Below, piece by piece: positions 33,772-41,523 of a DNA stretch of 41,523 nucleotides. The notes beneath the pieces were generated by a model that worked only from the letters and a program-made list of their open reading frames with translations, was not told the origin of the DNA and ran no database searches. The stretch is from Chitinophagales bacterium (lineage in GTDB: Bacteria > Bacteroidota > Bacteroidia > Chitinophagales > UBA2359), in the NCBI GenBank assembly GCA_020629335.1, contig JAHDDN010000004.1:1-41523 (forward strand). The letters are read 5' to 3'. Positions within the stretch are counted from its first letter, which is position 1; each line of letters begins with the position of its first letter. A program made the translations under genes and the position numbers.

Positions 33772-34536
33772 ATGTCGAAGTATAGTTTAGATGGAAAGAA
33801 GGCGCTGATTACGGGTGCTACAAAAGGAATTGGTGAGGCGATTGCTAAGGAGTTTGTGGCGCTTGGTGCATCGGTATTTATTGTATCGAGAACGGAGAGT
33901 GATATTGTGAAGCATTTGGAGCATTGGAAAAAAATGGGGGCTGATGTGCAGGGAGCGGCGATTAATGTATCGGATACTTTACAGCGTGAGCAACTGAAGG
34001 AGCGGGTGTTAGAACAATGGGGTGAATTGGATATTTTGGTAAATAATGTGGGGACAAATATTCGCAAGCCGATGACGGATTATAGTGGGGAGGAGTATAT
34101 TCATATTATGGAGACAAATTTGAAATCGAGTTTTCAGTTGTCTCAGCTTTTTCATCCTTTATTGAAGGCTAGTGGTTATGGCAGCATTGTGAATATTTCG
34201 TCTGTGGCTGGCTTGACGCATGTTAAGTCTGGGGCAGTATATGGGATGAGTAAAGCCGCCTTAAATCAACTGACAAAAAACTTAGCAGTGGAGTGGGCAA
34301 GGGATGATATTCGAGTGAATGCGATTGCGCCTTGGTATATTAGTACGCCTTTGGCTGCGCAAGTATTGGAGAATGAAGCTTATAAAAAGGAGGTTCTGGA
34401 TCGTACGCCAATGAATCGAGTGGGTGATCCTGAAGAGGTGGCTGCCAGTGTAGCTTTTTTGTGTATGCCTGCGGCTTCTTATATTACGGGGCAGTGTATT
34501 TGTGTGGATGGCGGTTTTACGGTGAATGGCTTTTAA
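33772..34536 (+). CDS. Short-chain dehydrogenase/reductase (tropinone-reductase-like)
   Basis: 254 aa, ATG start. Classical SDR: cofactor motif [11 protein letters not shown] (about 16-26), LVNNVGTN (NNxG), catalytic Ser in [17 protein letters not shown] (YxxxK) and the C-terminal [22 protein letters not shown]. All catalytic residues are present. Cofactor preference is probably NADP(H) (SRTESD after the second strand suggests Arg for the phosphate). The closest type is the plant/bacterial tropinone-reductase-like SDR group; substrate unknown. It is separated from kmo by repeat copy E, so it is probably an independent gene. Confidence 0.93.
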   Translation: MSKYSLDGKKALITGATKGIGEAIAKEFVALGASVFIVSRTESDIVKHLEHWKKMGADVQGAAINVSDTLQREQLKERVLEQWGELDILVNNVGTNIRKPMTDYSGEEYIHIMETNLKSSFQLSQLFHPLLKASGYGSIVNISSVAGLTHVKSGAVYGMSKAALNQLTKNLAVEWARDDIRVNAIAPWYISTPLAAQVLENEAYKKEVLDRTPMNRVGDPEEVAASVAFLCMPAASYITGQCICVDGGFTVNGF

Positions 34537-34581
34537 GGAATACTAAAAACATAAAATTCCCTAATTTATGCTAATAATATT

Positions 34582-34589
34582 TACCTTTG
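34582..34589 (+). promoter_or_regulatory. Bacteroidota -7 element for the phosphotransferase-like gene
   Basis: TACCTTTG (TAnnTTTG), 33 bases before the ATG at 34622. Confidence 0.5.
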
Positions 34590-34621
34590 TGCATTGCTTC
34601 TTTTAAAAAGAACTCCATTTT

Positions 34622-35677
34622 ATGCCAAATTCGCCAATTATAGAAAATGTTATTCAAAAGCATTTTCCCACAAACAGCAGTGCATCATTAAGTTATGAGC
34701 ACATAGGCGAGGGTGCTTGGCACGAGGTTTATTTGTTGGATACGAATCCTAAGTTTGTTTTAAAGATTAGAAAGACTCATCCATATGGCATTGAAATCCC
34801 TTTCAAGCCATTTTCTTTACAAGAAGAATATAGTGATATGCAAACATTTTATGAGTTTGCGAATCAGGTAGAGAATGAAATCTGTCCATCTGATTGTGAG
34901 TTTCATGTGGGTGCTGAGCAAAATTATGCAGTAGAGACTTATATGGGAAGGAGATTGAATCTAGCCCATGTCAGTGAATCTCAAGCGCTGGATTACGGAA
35001 CAAAATTGGGGAATTTTTATCGATTGTTGCATAATGCGCCATTGAGCGATCAATTGATTGATAAAATCAATATTGATCAATTAGAACGTTATGTATTTGA
35101 TAAGCTTTGGTTGTTTAAAATCAATAGTGAGAGCTGGTATGAGTTTTATTATTTAGCCCGAGAAAAAGTATTTGAAAAAAGCGAGCCCATCAAAAAGAAG
35201 CTACTTCATATCTTGGAGGAGAGACTGGACTATACTCGTCATTTATCTATTGTCAACCAAGACATCAGCCCTGAGAATTTGTGTTTATTGGATGAAGCGC
35301 TTAAGATTATTGATCCTCGGCCGTCTATTGATTTTGGATGGAGATATGCTGCTTACTTTATTTTTTGCTACCGCTTATTATTACCTCAATTAAGTGATAC
35401 CGCTAGGTATAAGCCCTATCAATTTGATCAGCATAAAGGCATTTTGGCAAAAATAGCGGACGGATTTTTAGAGGCTTATACAGAGAGCAAAGCGGACTTA
35501 AAGCACCGAATCAATAAAGAATATTATTTGTGTATTCTTAATGCTGCCAGTGAGCACTATCATTTATTGAAATCTGAATTGACTCCAAAGCAAAAAGCTC
35601 AATTTGGTGAAAAAACACAAATTGAACAAAGATTACAGCTATTATTGAGGAATTTAAATGAACTAGAGGTACTATAA
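34622..35677 (+). CDS. Aminoglycoside-phosphotransferase-like small-molecule kinase
   Basis: 351 aa, ATG start. Protein-kinase-like fold: a nucleotide-binding region with GEGAWHEVYLLDTNPKFVLKIRK (Lys in VLKI), the catalytic loop IVNQDISPENL (Asp, with Asn in place of the usual His), and the metal-binding IIDPRPSIDFGWRYAAY. This fits the APH/choline-kinase superfamily (PF01636 type). The substrate is unknown; without neighbours of known pathway the call stays general. It has its own promoter element and is convergent with the guanylyltransferase gene, the two stops overlapping by six bases. Confidence 0.8.
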   Translation: MPNSPIIENVIQKHFPTNSSASLSYEHIGEGAWHEVYLLDTNPKFVLKIRKTHPYGIEIPFKPFSLQEEYSDMQTFYEFANQVENEICPSDCEFHVGAEQNYAVETYMGRRLNLAHVSESQALDYGTKLGNFYRLLHNAPLSDQLIDKINIDQLERYVFDKLWLFKINSESWYEFYYLAREKVFEKSEPIKKKLLHILEERLDYTRHLSIVNQDISPENLCLLDEALKIIDPRPSIDFGWRYAAYFIFCYRLLLPQLSDTARYKPYQFDQHKGILAKIADGFLEAYTESKADLKHRINKEYYLCILNAASEHYHLLKSELTPKQKAQFGEKTQIEQRLQLLLRNLNELEVL

Positions 35678-36754
35678 AAAGCGCTTACCTTTTTTGCTTT
35701 TCACCTCTAAGTTGATCTCCTTTATTTTTTGTTCATCTTGTTTTCTACAGATCAATAAAATCTCCCCTGTATCGACGATACAATAATCATCTAATCCTTG
35801 TACTACGACTAATTTCTCTTTAGGAGCGATAATGACATTATTCTGGCTATCAAAAGGCATAATATTATCATCAGACAAAGCATTTTCATTCACATCTTTG
35901 GTGTGATTCTCCCAAAGGGAAGTCCAGGTACCTAGATCACTCCAACCAAAATTAGAAGGTATAACAAATACGTTATCTGCTTTCTCCATCACGCCATAAT
36001 CAATAGAAATACTTTTACAACTTGGATAAAGATCTTCTATAAAACCTTTTTCAAAAGGGGTATTATATACTGTCTTACCTTCTTTAAAAGCTTCTTGTAC
36101 TTCTGGCAAATGTTTTTCAAATGCCTTCATTATACTACTAACACTCCAAATAAAAATACCAGAGTTCCAAAGAAAATCACCACTATCCAAAAATTGCTTC
36201 GCTAATTCTAAATTAGGCTTCTCTGTAAAGGTTTTTACTTTATAAACTCCTGTGGCTACCTCTTTTTGTTCTAGATATTGTATATACCCATATCCTGTAT
36301 CAGGACGACTAGGGCGAATACCCAAAGTCAATAGATAATCTCCTTGAGCAGCAAACTCTAATCCCTTTGTAATTTCTTTAGAAAAATCAGCTTCATTTAG
36401 AATCAAGTGATCAGAAGGCGCAACGACTAGTTGGGCTTCTGGATCTAAGGCATTGATTTTATTAGCAATATACGCAACACAAGGAGCCGTATTACGGCGA
36501 AGGGGTTCTCCAACAATCTGATGTTTTTGAATACTAGGAATTTGGCGCTTCACCAAATCCACATATTTCTTCCCTGTTACGACATAAATATTCTCTGGGG
36601 GGACAATTTTAGCAAAACGATCAAAAGTAGTTTTCAATAATGATTGGCCAGTACCCAATATATCCAGAAATTGTTTGGGTTTTGATACCCTACTCAATGG
36701 CCAGAATCGACTTCCGATCCCTCCTGCCATAATCGCCACATAGCTTTTACTCAT
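35672..36754 (-). CDS. manC: Mannose-1-phosphate guanylyltransferase
   Basis: 360 aa from the ATG at 36754; an upstream TTG at 36778 would add eight residues encoded by the likely promoter region. N-terminal nucleotidyltransferase signature AIMAGGIGSRFWPLSRVSKPKQFL, then VVAPSDHLI, PDTGYGYIQY, FTEKP and LWNSGIFIWS. The C-terminal ~70 residues form a short beta-helix; the mannose-6-phosphate isomerase cupin of bifunctional enzymes is absent. It makes GDP-mannose from mannose-1-phosphate and GTP for glycan synthesis in the cytoplasm. No glycan cluster is adjacent. The gene overlaps the convergent kinase-like gene by six bases. Confidence 0.94.
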   Translation of the reverse strand: MSKSYVAIMAGGIGSRFWPLSRVSKPKQFLDILGTGQSLLKTTFDRFAKIVPPENIYVVTGKKYVDLVKRQIPSIQKHQIVGEPLRRNTAPCVAYIANKINALDPEAQLVVAPSDHLILNEADFSKEITKGLEFAAQGDYLLTLGIRPSRPDTGYGYIQYLEQKEVATGVYKVKTFTEKPNLELAKQFLDSGDFLWNSGIFIWSVSSIMKAFEKHLPEVQEAFKEGKTVYNTPFEKGFIEDLYPSCKSISIDYGVMEKADNVFVIPSNFGWSDLGTWTSLWENHTKDVNENALSDDNIMPFDSQNNVIIAPKEKLVVVQGLDDYCIVDTGEILLICRKQDEQKIKEINLEVKSKKGKRFL

Positions 36755-37049
36755 GTTTTCCGTATTTTTTAGTCGCAAAGTTCTATCTTTTTTCGAATAT
36801 ATACTATTATCTCTCTCAATTTCCTATCAAATTATAAAATATCACCATTTTAGTGGTAAAAAGACCATTCTTATTGGGATTATAGTAAAAATTTTCTTAT
36901 ATTCAAGGTCGGTTGCTTATTTGATTAATAGGCTTAAAACAATGCTAAAATTTAGCTATTTTTATGTGGCTTTTGGCTTTGGAAGACGTCTCAAATAGGC
37001 TCAAATCAAAAATATACTTTTATTTAATTAAAGAATAGAACCAAATTCT

Positions 37050-39239
37050 ATGGAAGTGATTGCAGGTAACCTCAATGCTGCACTAGAAGAACACTTTGGA
37101 TTTAAAGGATTCAAAGGTAACCAAAAAGAAATCATTGAGAGCTTAGTCGCGGGGAAAGATACTTTCGTAATTATGCCTACAGGTGGTGGTAAATCTCTAT
37201 GTTATCAACTACCAGCTATTATAAACGAAGGAACAGCTATTATTATATCACCATTGATTGCCTTGATGAAAAATCAGGTAGATTTAATCCGGGGATATAG
37301 TTCTCAGGATAATATTGCCCATTTTCTGAATTCTTCACTTAGCAAGAAAGAAGCAAAAAAGGTTAAAGAGGCATTACTTGGTGGCGAAACGAAACTACTT
37401 TATGTAGCGCCTGAGACACTCAATAAAGAAGATACTATTGAGTTCTTAAAAAAATTGACCATCTCTTTTATCGCAGTTGATGAAGCTCACTGTATTTCTG
37501 AATGGGGACACGATTTCCGTCCTGAATACCGCAGAATCAAACAAATGATCAATGCGATTGATCTTAATATTCCTATTATCGCATTGACCGCTACCGCTAC
37601 GCCTAAAGTACAGTCTGATATTTCTAAAAACTTAGAACTACAAGATCCTTCTGTATTTATTTCTTCTTTCAATAGGAGTAATCTATACTACGAAGTAAGA
37701 CCTAAAGGCAAAAAAGAACAAGTCGTCAAAGAAATCATTCAGTACATCAAAAAGAATGATCGAAAATCAGGTATCATCTATTGTCTCAGCCGTAAATCTA
37801 CGGAAGACATCGCCAAGATGCTACAAGTAAACGGAATCAAAGCTGCTGCCTATCACGCAGGATTAGATGCCGCTACACGTACACAAAGGCAAGACGACTT
37901 CTTATCTGAAGAAACACATGTCATCGTGGCTACCATCGCTTTTGGTATGGGTATCGACAAACCAGATATTCGTTTTGTATTCCACTATGATATTCCTAAA
38001 AGTCTCGAAAACTACTACCAAGAAACAGGTCGTGCAGGTAGAGATGGAATGGAAGGGCAATGTATCGCTTACTTTAGCCATGCAGATATCTATAAGCTGG
38101 AAAAATTCATGAGAGACAAACCCGTTGCTGAACGGGATGTCGGGTCTCAACACCTGGAAGAGGTAGTCGGATATGCCGAGACAGCTTCTTGTAGACGAAA
38201 ATTCTTATTACACTATTTCGGTGAAGAATACGACGATAAAAAATGCGAGAAAGGATGCGATAATTGCCTACGACCTAAAAAGAAAATCGACATCTCTAAA
38301 GATGTGGTAAATGCTGTTGAAGCAATTAAGGAACTACAGGATAATCACGATATCAAATATATCATCGATTATCTACTAGGGAAGAAAACACAACAAATTG
38401 AACAGTTCAAACATCATCTCAACAAATTCTTTGCAGTAGGTAAAGAAAAAGATGTTCACTTCTGGACAAGTACGATTCGTCAAGCACTTTTGCAAAACTT
38501 ACTATATAAAGATATAGAAAACTACGGTATCCTTAAAGTAACAGAAAAAGGATACAACTATATCAAGAAGCCTTATAAAATTGAGATTGCACTCAATCAC
38601 GAATATACCACTGAAGTGGGCTCTAATGATGAAGGCAAAACTGCCGCTTTAGATCCTCAATTATTAGCAATGCTAAAAGATTTGCGTAAGCAAGTAGCCA
38701 AGGAAAAAAGCGTACCTCCTTTCGTGGTATTCCAAGATCCTTCTTTGGCAGATATGGCCACTCACTATCCAATCACAATGGATGAAATGGCTAATATCAG
38801 TGGCGTCAGCAAAGGTAAAGCCATCAAATTTGGCCGTAAGTTTATCTCCATGATAGAAAAATATGTCAATGAAAATGACATAGAGCGTCCAAACGAATTT
38901 ATCGTAAAAACAGTAGCTGCTAAATCTAAAGCCAAGATTCAGATCATCCAAAATATTGATCGCAAAATCTCTTTGGAATCTATCGCTGAGACACTAAAGA
39001 AATCAATGGAAGACATCTTAGTAGAAGTGGAAGCCATCGTCAATTCAGGTACGAAAATCAATATCGACTACTACCTCAATGACATCATGGATGAAGATCA
39101 ACAGGATGACATCTACGATTATTTCAGAGAAGCGGAAACAGATGATTTAAACGTCGCCTTAGACGAGTTTGATGGAGAATATACCTTAGAAGATATTCGA
39201 CTTATCAGATTAAAATTCATGTCTCAGGAAGCTAACTAA
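37050..39239 (+). CDS. recQ: ATP-dependent DNA helicase RecQ
   Basis: 729 aa, ATG start. Helicase motifs in order: motif 0 FGFKGFKGNQKEII, Walker A MPTGGGKSLCYQ, DEAH box VDEAHCISEWGHDFRPEYRRI, III ALTATATPKV, then IIYCLSRKSTEDIA, IAFGMGIDKPDIRFV and QETGRAGRDG. The RQC zinc-binding site follows (CRRKFLLHYFGE...KKCEKGCDNC), then a winged helix. A HRDC domain (about 535-615, LLAMLKDLRKQVAKEKSVPPFVVF) is present, with an extra ~110-residue acidic C-terminal extension. A 3'-5' helicase for recombination and fork repair. A strong terminator lies just downstream. Confidence 0.97.
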   Translation: MEVIAGNLNAALEEHFGFKGFKGNQKEIIESLVAGKDTFVIMPTGGGKSLCYQLPAIINEGTAIIISPLIALMKNQVDLIRGYSSQDNIAHFLNSSLSKKEAKKVKEALLGGETKLLYVAPETLNKEDTIEFLKKLTISFIAVDEAHCISEWGHDFRPEYRRIKQMINAIDLNIPIIALTATATPKVQSDISKNLELQDPSVFISSFNRSNLYYEVRPKGKKEQVVKEIIQYIKKNDRKSGIIYCLSRKSTEDIAKMLQVNGIKAAAYHAGLDAATRTQRQDDFLSEETHVIVATIAFGMGIDKPDIRFVFHYDIPKSLENYYQETGRAGRDGMEGQCIAYFSHADIYKLEKFMRDKPVAERDVGSQHLEEVVGYAETASCRRKFLLHYFGEEYDDKKCEKGCDNCLRPKKKIDISKDVVNAVEAIKELQDNHDIKYIIDYLLGKKTQQIEQFKHHLNKFFAVGKEKDVHFWTSTIRQALLQNLLYKDIENYGILKVTEKGYNYIKKPYKIEIALNHEYTTEVGSNDEGKTAALDPQLLAMLKDLRKQVAKEKSVPPFVVFQDPSLADMATHYPITMDEMANISGVSKGKAIKFGRKFISMIEKYVNENDIERPNEFIVKTVAAKSKAKIQIIQNIDRKISLESIAETLKKSMEDILVEVEAIVNSGTKINIDYYLNDIMDEDQQDDIYDYFREAETDDLNVALDEFDGEYTLEDIRLIRLKFMSQEAN

Positions 39240-39254
39240 ATTTAGTTTTAAAAT

Positions 39255-39297
39255 GAGAAAAAAGCGAATGTTCCACTGGGGCATTCGCTTTTTTTGT
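39255..39297 (+). terminator. Rho-independent terminator of recQ
   Basis: AAAAAGCGAATGTTCC (39259-39274) pairs with GGGGCATTCGCTTTTT (39278-39293), with two G-T pairs and a 3-base loop, followed by T-rich sequence. Confidence 0.9.
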
Positions 39298-39332
39298 ATT
39301 GGTACTTTCCAAGATTGAAAACATAAAAACAA

Positions 39333-39358
39333 AGGGCGCAACAGTAAAGTTACGCCCT
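39333..39358 (-). terminator. Terminator of the sterol-desaturase-family gene
   Basis: On the minus strand AGGGCGTAAC pairs with GTTGCGCCCT (one G-T), loop TTTACT, followed by TTTGTTTTT. It is ~135 bases past the stop. Confidence 0.65.
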
Positions 39359-39493
39359 AAAATCATTCTAAATTAAACCAAAAAAATTTATTCATTTCTT
39401 CTTTACTTTGGTATCTACCTAATAAATAAAGTGATATTGTTATACCATAAAGGCATTTCACCTTGATTAAGCGTTTATCGGTTTAGGTATTCA

Positions 39494-40279
39494 TTATGAT
39501 TCAACTAAACTTACCCCTCGTGCTTTCCGACTTTTTACTTCCTCAAAATCATCTTCATATTGTGGAGCCATGGTGCCCATTAGTCTATCCCAAAAAGTGA
39601 AGTATAGGCCAAAGCTATATTTGGAGTGCTTGTGGTGTAAATTGTGATGCACAGAGGTATTGATCCACTTGCCAATAAAATGCTTGGAGAATCCTTTAGG
39701 ATAAATTTCGTATCCTAAATGTCCGTATACATTATAGATGATTTGGAATAAAAAGAATAGGCCAAAAACGGGTAAATATATTGGAAATAAAAAAGCCATA
39801 ATCGGTAGAATAGCTGCTTCAAAAAAGGCTTCAATGGGATGAAAAGAATAGGCAGCCCAAGGAGATGGATTAGTCGATTTGTGATGTACTAAATGAGCGA
39901 TTTTAAATAATTTACGGGTATGCATGGCTCTATGCATCCAGTAAAAGTAGGTATCATGCACGATTAACATAATAAAGAAAGTGATAGTTGTATACCATAG
40001 TGGCATGGCATTAATATCTCTATAAATTTGTGTATAGGGAGAAAGAGGAGATTTAAAAGTTAAAATAGCCATGAAGGCAAATAAAGATATTGATAGAATA
40101 GAGTAAGTAACTTCTCTTCTATAATCTTTATTCTTGGGAAATTTTTTTTGTATTTTTTTATAGGCCCACTTATTTTTAAATAGCACATAAAAAATAAAAA
40201 ACAAGGCGGAAGCCATGATAAAATAACGTAGGAATACTTTGGAATAAATTTCTAAAAAAAACAACAATTGTTCTGTCAT
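39494..40279 (-). CDS. Sterol desaturase / fatty acid hydroxylase superfamily protein
   Basis: 261 aa, ATG start. Integral membrane protein with four or so TM helices and the di-iron histidine motifs of the superfamily: HDTYFYWMHRAMH (about 105-117), HLVHHKS (about 129), and HHNLHHKHSKYSFGLYFTFWDRLMGT near 210-236. All histidines are present. It hydroxylates or desaturates a lipid at the membrane (fatty acid, sphingolipid or carotenoid); the substrate is not clear from sequence. Monocistronic; a perfect palindrome (TTAACAATTGTTAA at 40405-40418) lies about 125 bases upstream of its start, and the Crp-like gene is next upstream in the same direction. Confidence 0.92.
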   Translation of the reverse strand: MTEQLLFFLEIYSKVFLRYFIMASALFFIFYVLFKNKWAYKKIQKKFPKNKDYRREVTYSILSISLFAFMAILTFKSPLSPYTQIYRDINAMPLWYTTITFFIMLIVHDTYFYWMHRAMHTRKLFKIAHLVHHKSTNPSPWAAYSFHPIEAFFEAAILPIMAFLFPIYLPVFGLFFLFQIIYNVYGHLGYEIYPKGFSKHFIGKWINTSVHHNLHHKHSKYSFGLYFTFWDRLMGTMAPQYEDDFEEVKSRKARGVSLVES

Positions 40280-40404
40280 GATTTTAATTTTTGTTAAACA
40301 GCTAGCTGAGTAAACGTTTTTGAATAGTATCGGATGGCTTATTCTCGACTAGTTCACATATTTAATATCGGATTCAAAATTCCTCCTTATTTCTGAGATG
40401 TGGA

Positions 40405-40418
40405 TTAACAATTGTTAA
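40405..40418. promoter_or_regulatory. Perfect palindrome TTAACAATTGTTAA
   Basis: 14-bp perfect inverted repeat between the Crp/Fnr-like gene and the sterol-desaturase gene, of a size and symmetry suited to a dimeric regulator. A weaker similar motif (AACAATTGTT) is at 40264-40273. Binding factor unknown. Confidence 0.4.
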
Positions 40419-40482
40419 ATACAAAACAATCTTATTCTTTCTTCACAAAAGTTAAGCGTTTCATTTATCCGTTATGAGTATT

Positions 40483-41067
40483 TTAGGTTCGTTGGTTTAA
40501 TCGTTTTCTAATTCTTGATAGAGAAACAGGAGTTACGCCTAATAGAGAGGCAATGTATTTGAGTGGAACTCTTTGTAATACATCAGGAAACTCCTCAATC
40601 AAATTCAAATAACGTTCGGTGGGATTATAAAGAATAAAATTATCACTTCTTTGAAATGCTTTCGCTAGTGTTTCTTGTAAAATTATTTTTCTGGCTTGCT
40701 CTAATTTTTCTGAGCCAATTAATATTTTATCTAATTTATCATAATCCATTAAAAGCAATACAGAATCTTCAATGGGCGCAAAATAACGACTGGATGGTTG
40801 GTCTAATAATATACTTTCAAAGTTGCCAACTATGCCACCTTCTGAGATAACGCCCCATGTTAAATCATTTCCATCTTTTATAAAGTAAGTTCGTACAATA
40901 CCTTTGAATACAAAACCAAACTCTTTTCGTATATCTCCACAACTAATAAAATCTTTCTCTTTAGGGATTGATCTTACACTAGCAGATAGGACGACATTTT
41001 CAATATCTTTATCTGATAAGAATGGGAAACGTTCTTGGAAATGAGTAATAATTTCGTTGGTATTCAT
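40483..41067 (-). CDS. Crp/Fnr family transcriptional regulator
   Basis: 194 aa from the ATG at 41067; a TTG start at 41079 (in phase) would overlap a palindrome and is not preferred. N-terminal cyclic-nucleotide-binding-like domain (about 5-115, IPKEKDFISCGDIRKEFGFVFKGIVRTYFI; SGG-type loop replaced by ISEGGIVG). The C-terminal HTH (RVPLKYIASLLGVTPVSLSRIRKRL) is of the Crp type common in Bacteroidota. The effector cannot be told; no Cys cluster for Fe-S is present. It may regulate itself through the palindrome just upstream of its start and the adjacent membrane enzyme downstream. Confidence 0.9.
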   Translation of the reverse strand: MNTNEIITHFQERFPFLSDKDIENVVLSASVRSIPKEKDFISCGDIRKEFGFVFKGIVRTYFIKDGNDLTWGVISEGGIVGNFESILLDQPSSRYFAPIEDSVLLLMDYDKLDKILIGSEKLEQARKIILQETLAKAFQRSDNFILYNPTERYLNLIEEFPDVLQRVPLKYIASLLGVTPVSLSRIRKRLNQRT

Positions 41068-41074
41068 AAACTGA

Positions 41075-41092
41075 TTCAAATTTGGATTTGAA
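41075..41092 (-). promoter_or_regulatory. Palindrome TTCAAAT-TTGG-ATTTGAA before the Crp-like gene
   Basis: Seven-base perfect arms with a 4-base spacer, ending 8 bases upstream of the ATG at 41067. Position fits autoregulation by a dimeric HTH protein; inference only. Confidence 0.35.
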
Positions 41093-41207
41093 AGTCTATA
41101 AAGTTCGGTCTATATTTTCGGATTCGGATTAACAAAAGATAAGGAATGGTTTTATTCTCAATTTAATACCAATAGACTAATTACTAATCAACCAATATAC
41201 CAAGAAT

Positions 41208-41340
41208 GCGTGAGGGATAGAAGCGGTATGTGGCGGCCATGCTGGGACTTATGGAGCTTAGTGATGCGCAGGCTCGCAGAGACAAGCAGCACTTAGCGTA
41301 ATAGGAGCGGCATAGCCACATAAGAGCGGATAGCCCGACC
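41208..41340 (+). repeat. Structured palindromic repeat, copy F
   Basis: Outer stem TATGTGGC/GCCACATA, inner ATGCTG/CGGCAT, middle AGTG/CACT, apical CTC/GAG around GCA. Right tail includes ATGCATAATGCGTAATGATG (shared, inverted, with copy D) and a perfect 11-bp hairpin TTTGGGCGGGC-ACAAG-GCCCGCCCAAA at 41385-41411. The 41093-41207 stretch holds low-complexity filler and no gene. Confidence 0.8.
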
Positions 41341-41453
41341 TTGCGCCTTCGGCGAATGCATAATGCGTAATGATGAACAATGAATTTGGGCGGGCACAAG
41401 GCCCGCCCAAACGAACGCAAGGGCACGCCCAAATTATTAAGCACTTAAATGAC

Positions 41454-41523
41454 GGGCGGACACATAGAGGGCGGACACATAGAGGGCGGACACATAGAGG
41501 GCGGACACATAGAGGGCGGACAC
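41454..41523. repeat. 15-bp tandem repeat (CACATAGAGGGCGGA), cut by window end
   Basis: Four full units from 41461 and a partial fifth, identical by eye, preceded by GGGCGGA at 41454. The 15-base length is a multiple of three but I see no gene that uses it. It continues beyond the window. Confidence 0.85.

Noticed and set aside
41454..41523. CRISPR array
   Set aside because: The repeats are directly tandem with 15-base units and no spacers, and no cas genes are present.

Overview
The window looks like a chromosomal segment of a Bacteroidota bacterium, plausibly from the Saprospiraceae/Saprospiria side (for example Aureispira-like). This is inferred from gene content and style. The DNA is AT-rich, starts lack clear Shine-Dalgarno sequences, and several starts are preceded by the Bacteroidota -7 promoter motif TAnnTTTG. 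Gene content includes FHA proteins, a Ser/Thr kinase fused to a formylglycine-generating-enzyme (FGE)-type domain, a Nfu protein with an N-terminal Nfu_N domain, and kynurenine 3-monooxygenase. I saw no rRNA, tRNA or CRISPR array.

Layout. 1-6.0 kb (minus strand): a signalling block made of a tight three-gene run (double-FHA/zinc protein, FHA-flavoprotein fusion, four-helix membrane protein) downstream of a kinase-TM-FGE protein. The 3' end of the kinase gene has the base composition and codon pattern of a diversity-generating-retroelement (DGR) variable region. 6.4-16.3 kb: RluA-type pseudouridine synthase, secreted amidohydrolase, PAS histidine kinase, a third FHA protein, a large membrane-anchored protein and a DUF423 protein. 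16.5-28.8 kb: leucine-rich-repeat protein, VanX-like dipeptidase, ABC exporter, diacylglycerol-kinase-like enzyme, MFS transporter, RecX, Fic protein with palindromic operators, DUF937 protein, Nfu and an L,D-transpeptidase lipoprotein. 29.0-32.2 kb: an AT-rich island with a small unknown gene, a TacA-like antitoxin fragment and a complete type II restriction-modification cassette (controller, C5 methyltransferase, putative endonuclease) abutting kmo. 32.2-41.1 kb: kmo, SDR, aminoglycoside-phosphotransferase-like kinase, mannose-1-phosphate guanylyltransferase, RecQ, sterol-desaturase-family protein and a Crp/Fnr regulator.

The most striking feature outside the genes is a family of six intergenic copies of a ~135-145 bp imperfect palindrome (6.2, 11.1, 18.2, 28.9, 33.6 and 41.2 kb). 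Aligned by eye, its stems differ between copies by compensatory changes: one outer stem is ATGTGGC/GCCACAT in most copies but CTCAGC/GCTGAG in one, with similar swaps in the middle and apical stems. This argues that a folded form (RNA or single-stranded DNA) is what is conserved. The copies carry interchangeable tails. Other short palindromic or MITE-like elements are also common, so the intergenic DNA is unusually repeat-rich.

How the genes may work together: the kinase and the FHA proteins plausibly form a phospho-threonine signalling system. The FHA-flavoprotein carries three octapeptide repeats, each with a threonine, just after its FHA domain. The restriction-modification cassette has inverted repeats directly upstream of its controller gene, as expected for autoregulation. 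The remaining genes are mostly single housekeeping or accessory functions without operon partners.
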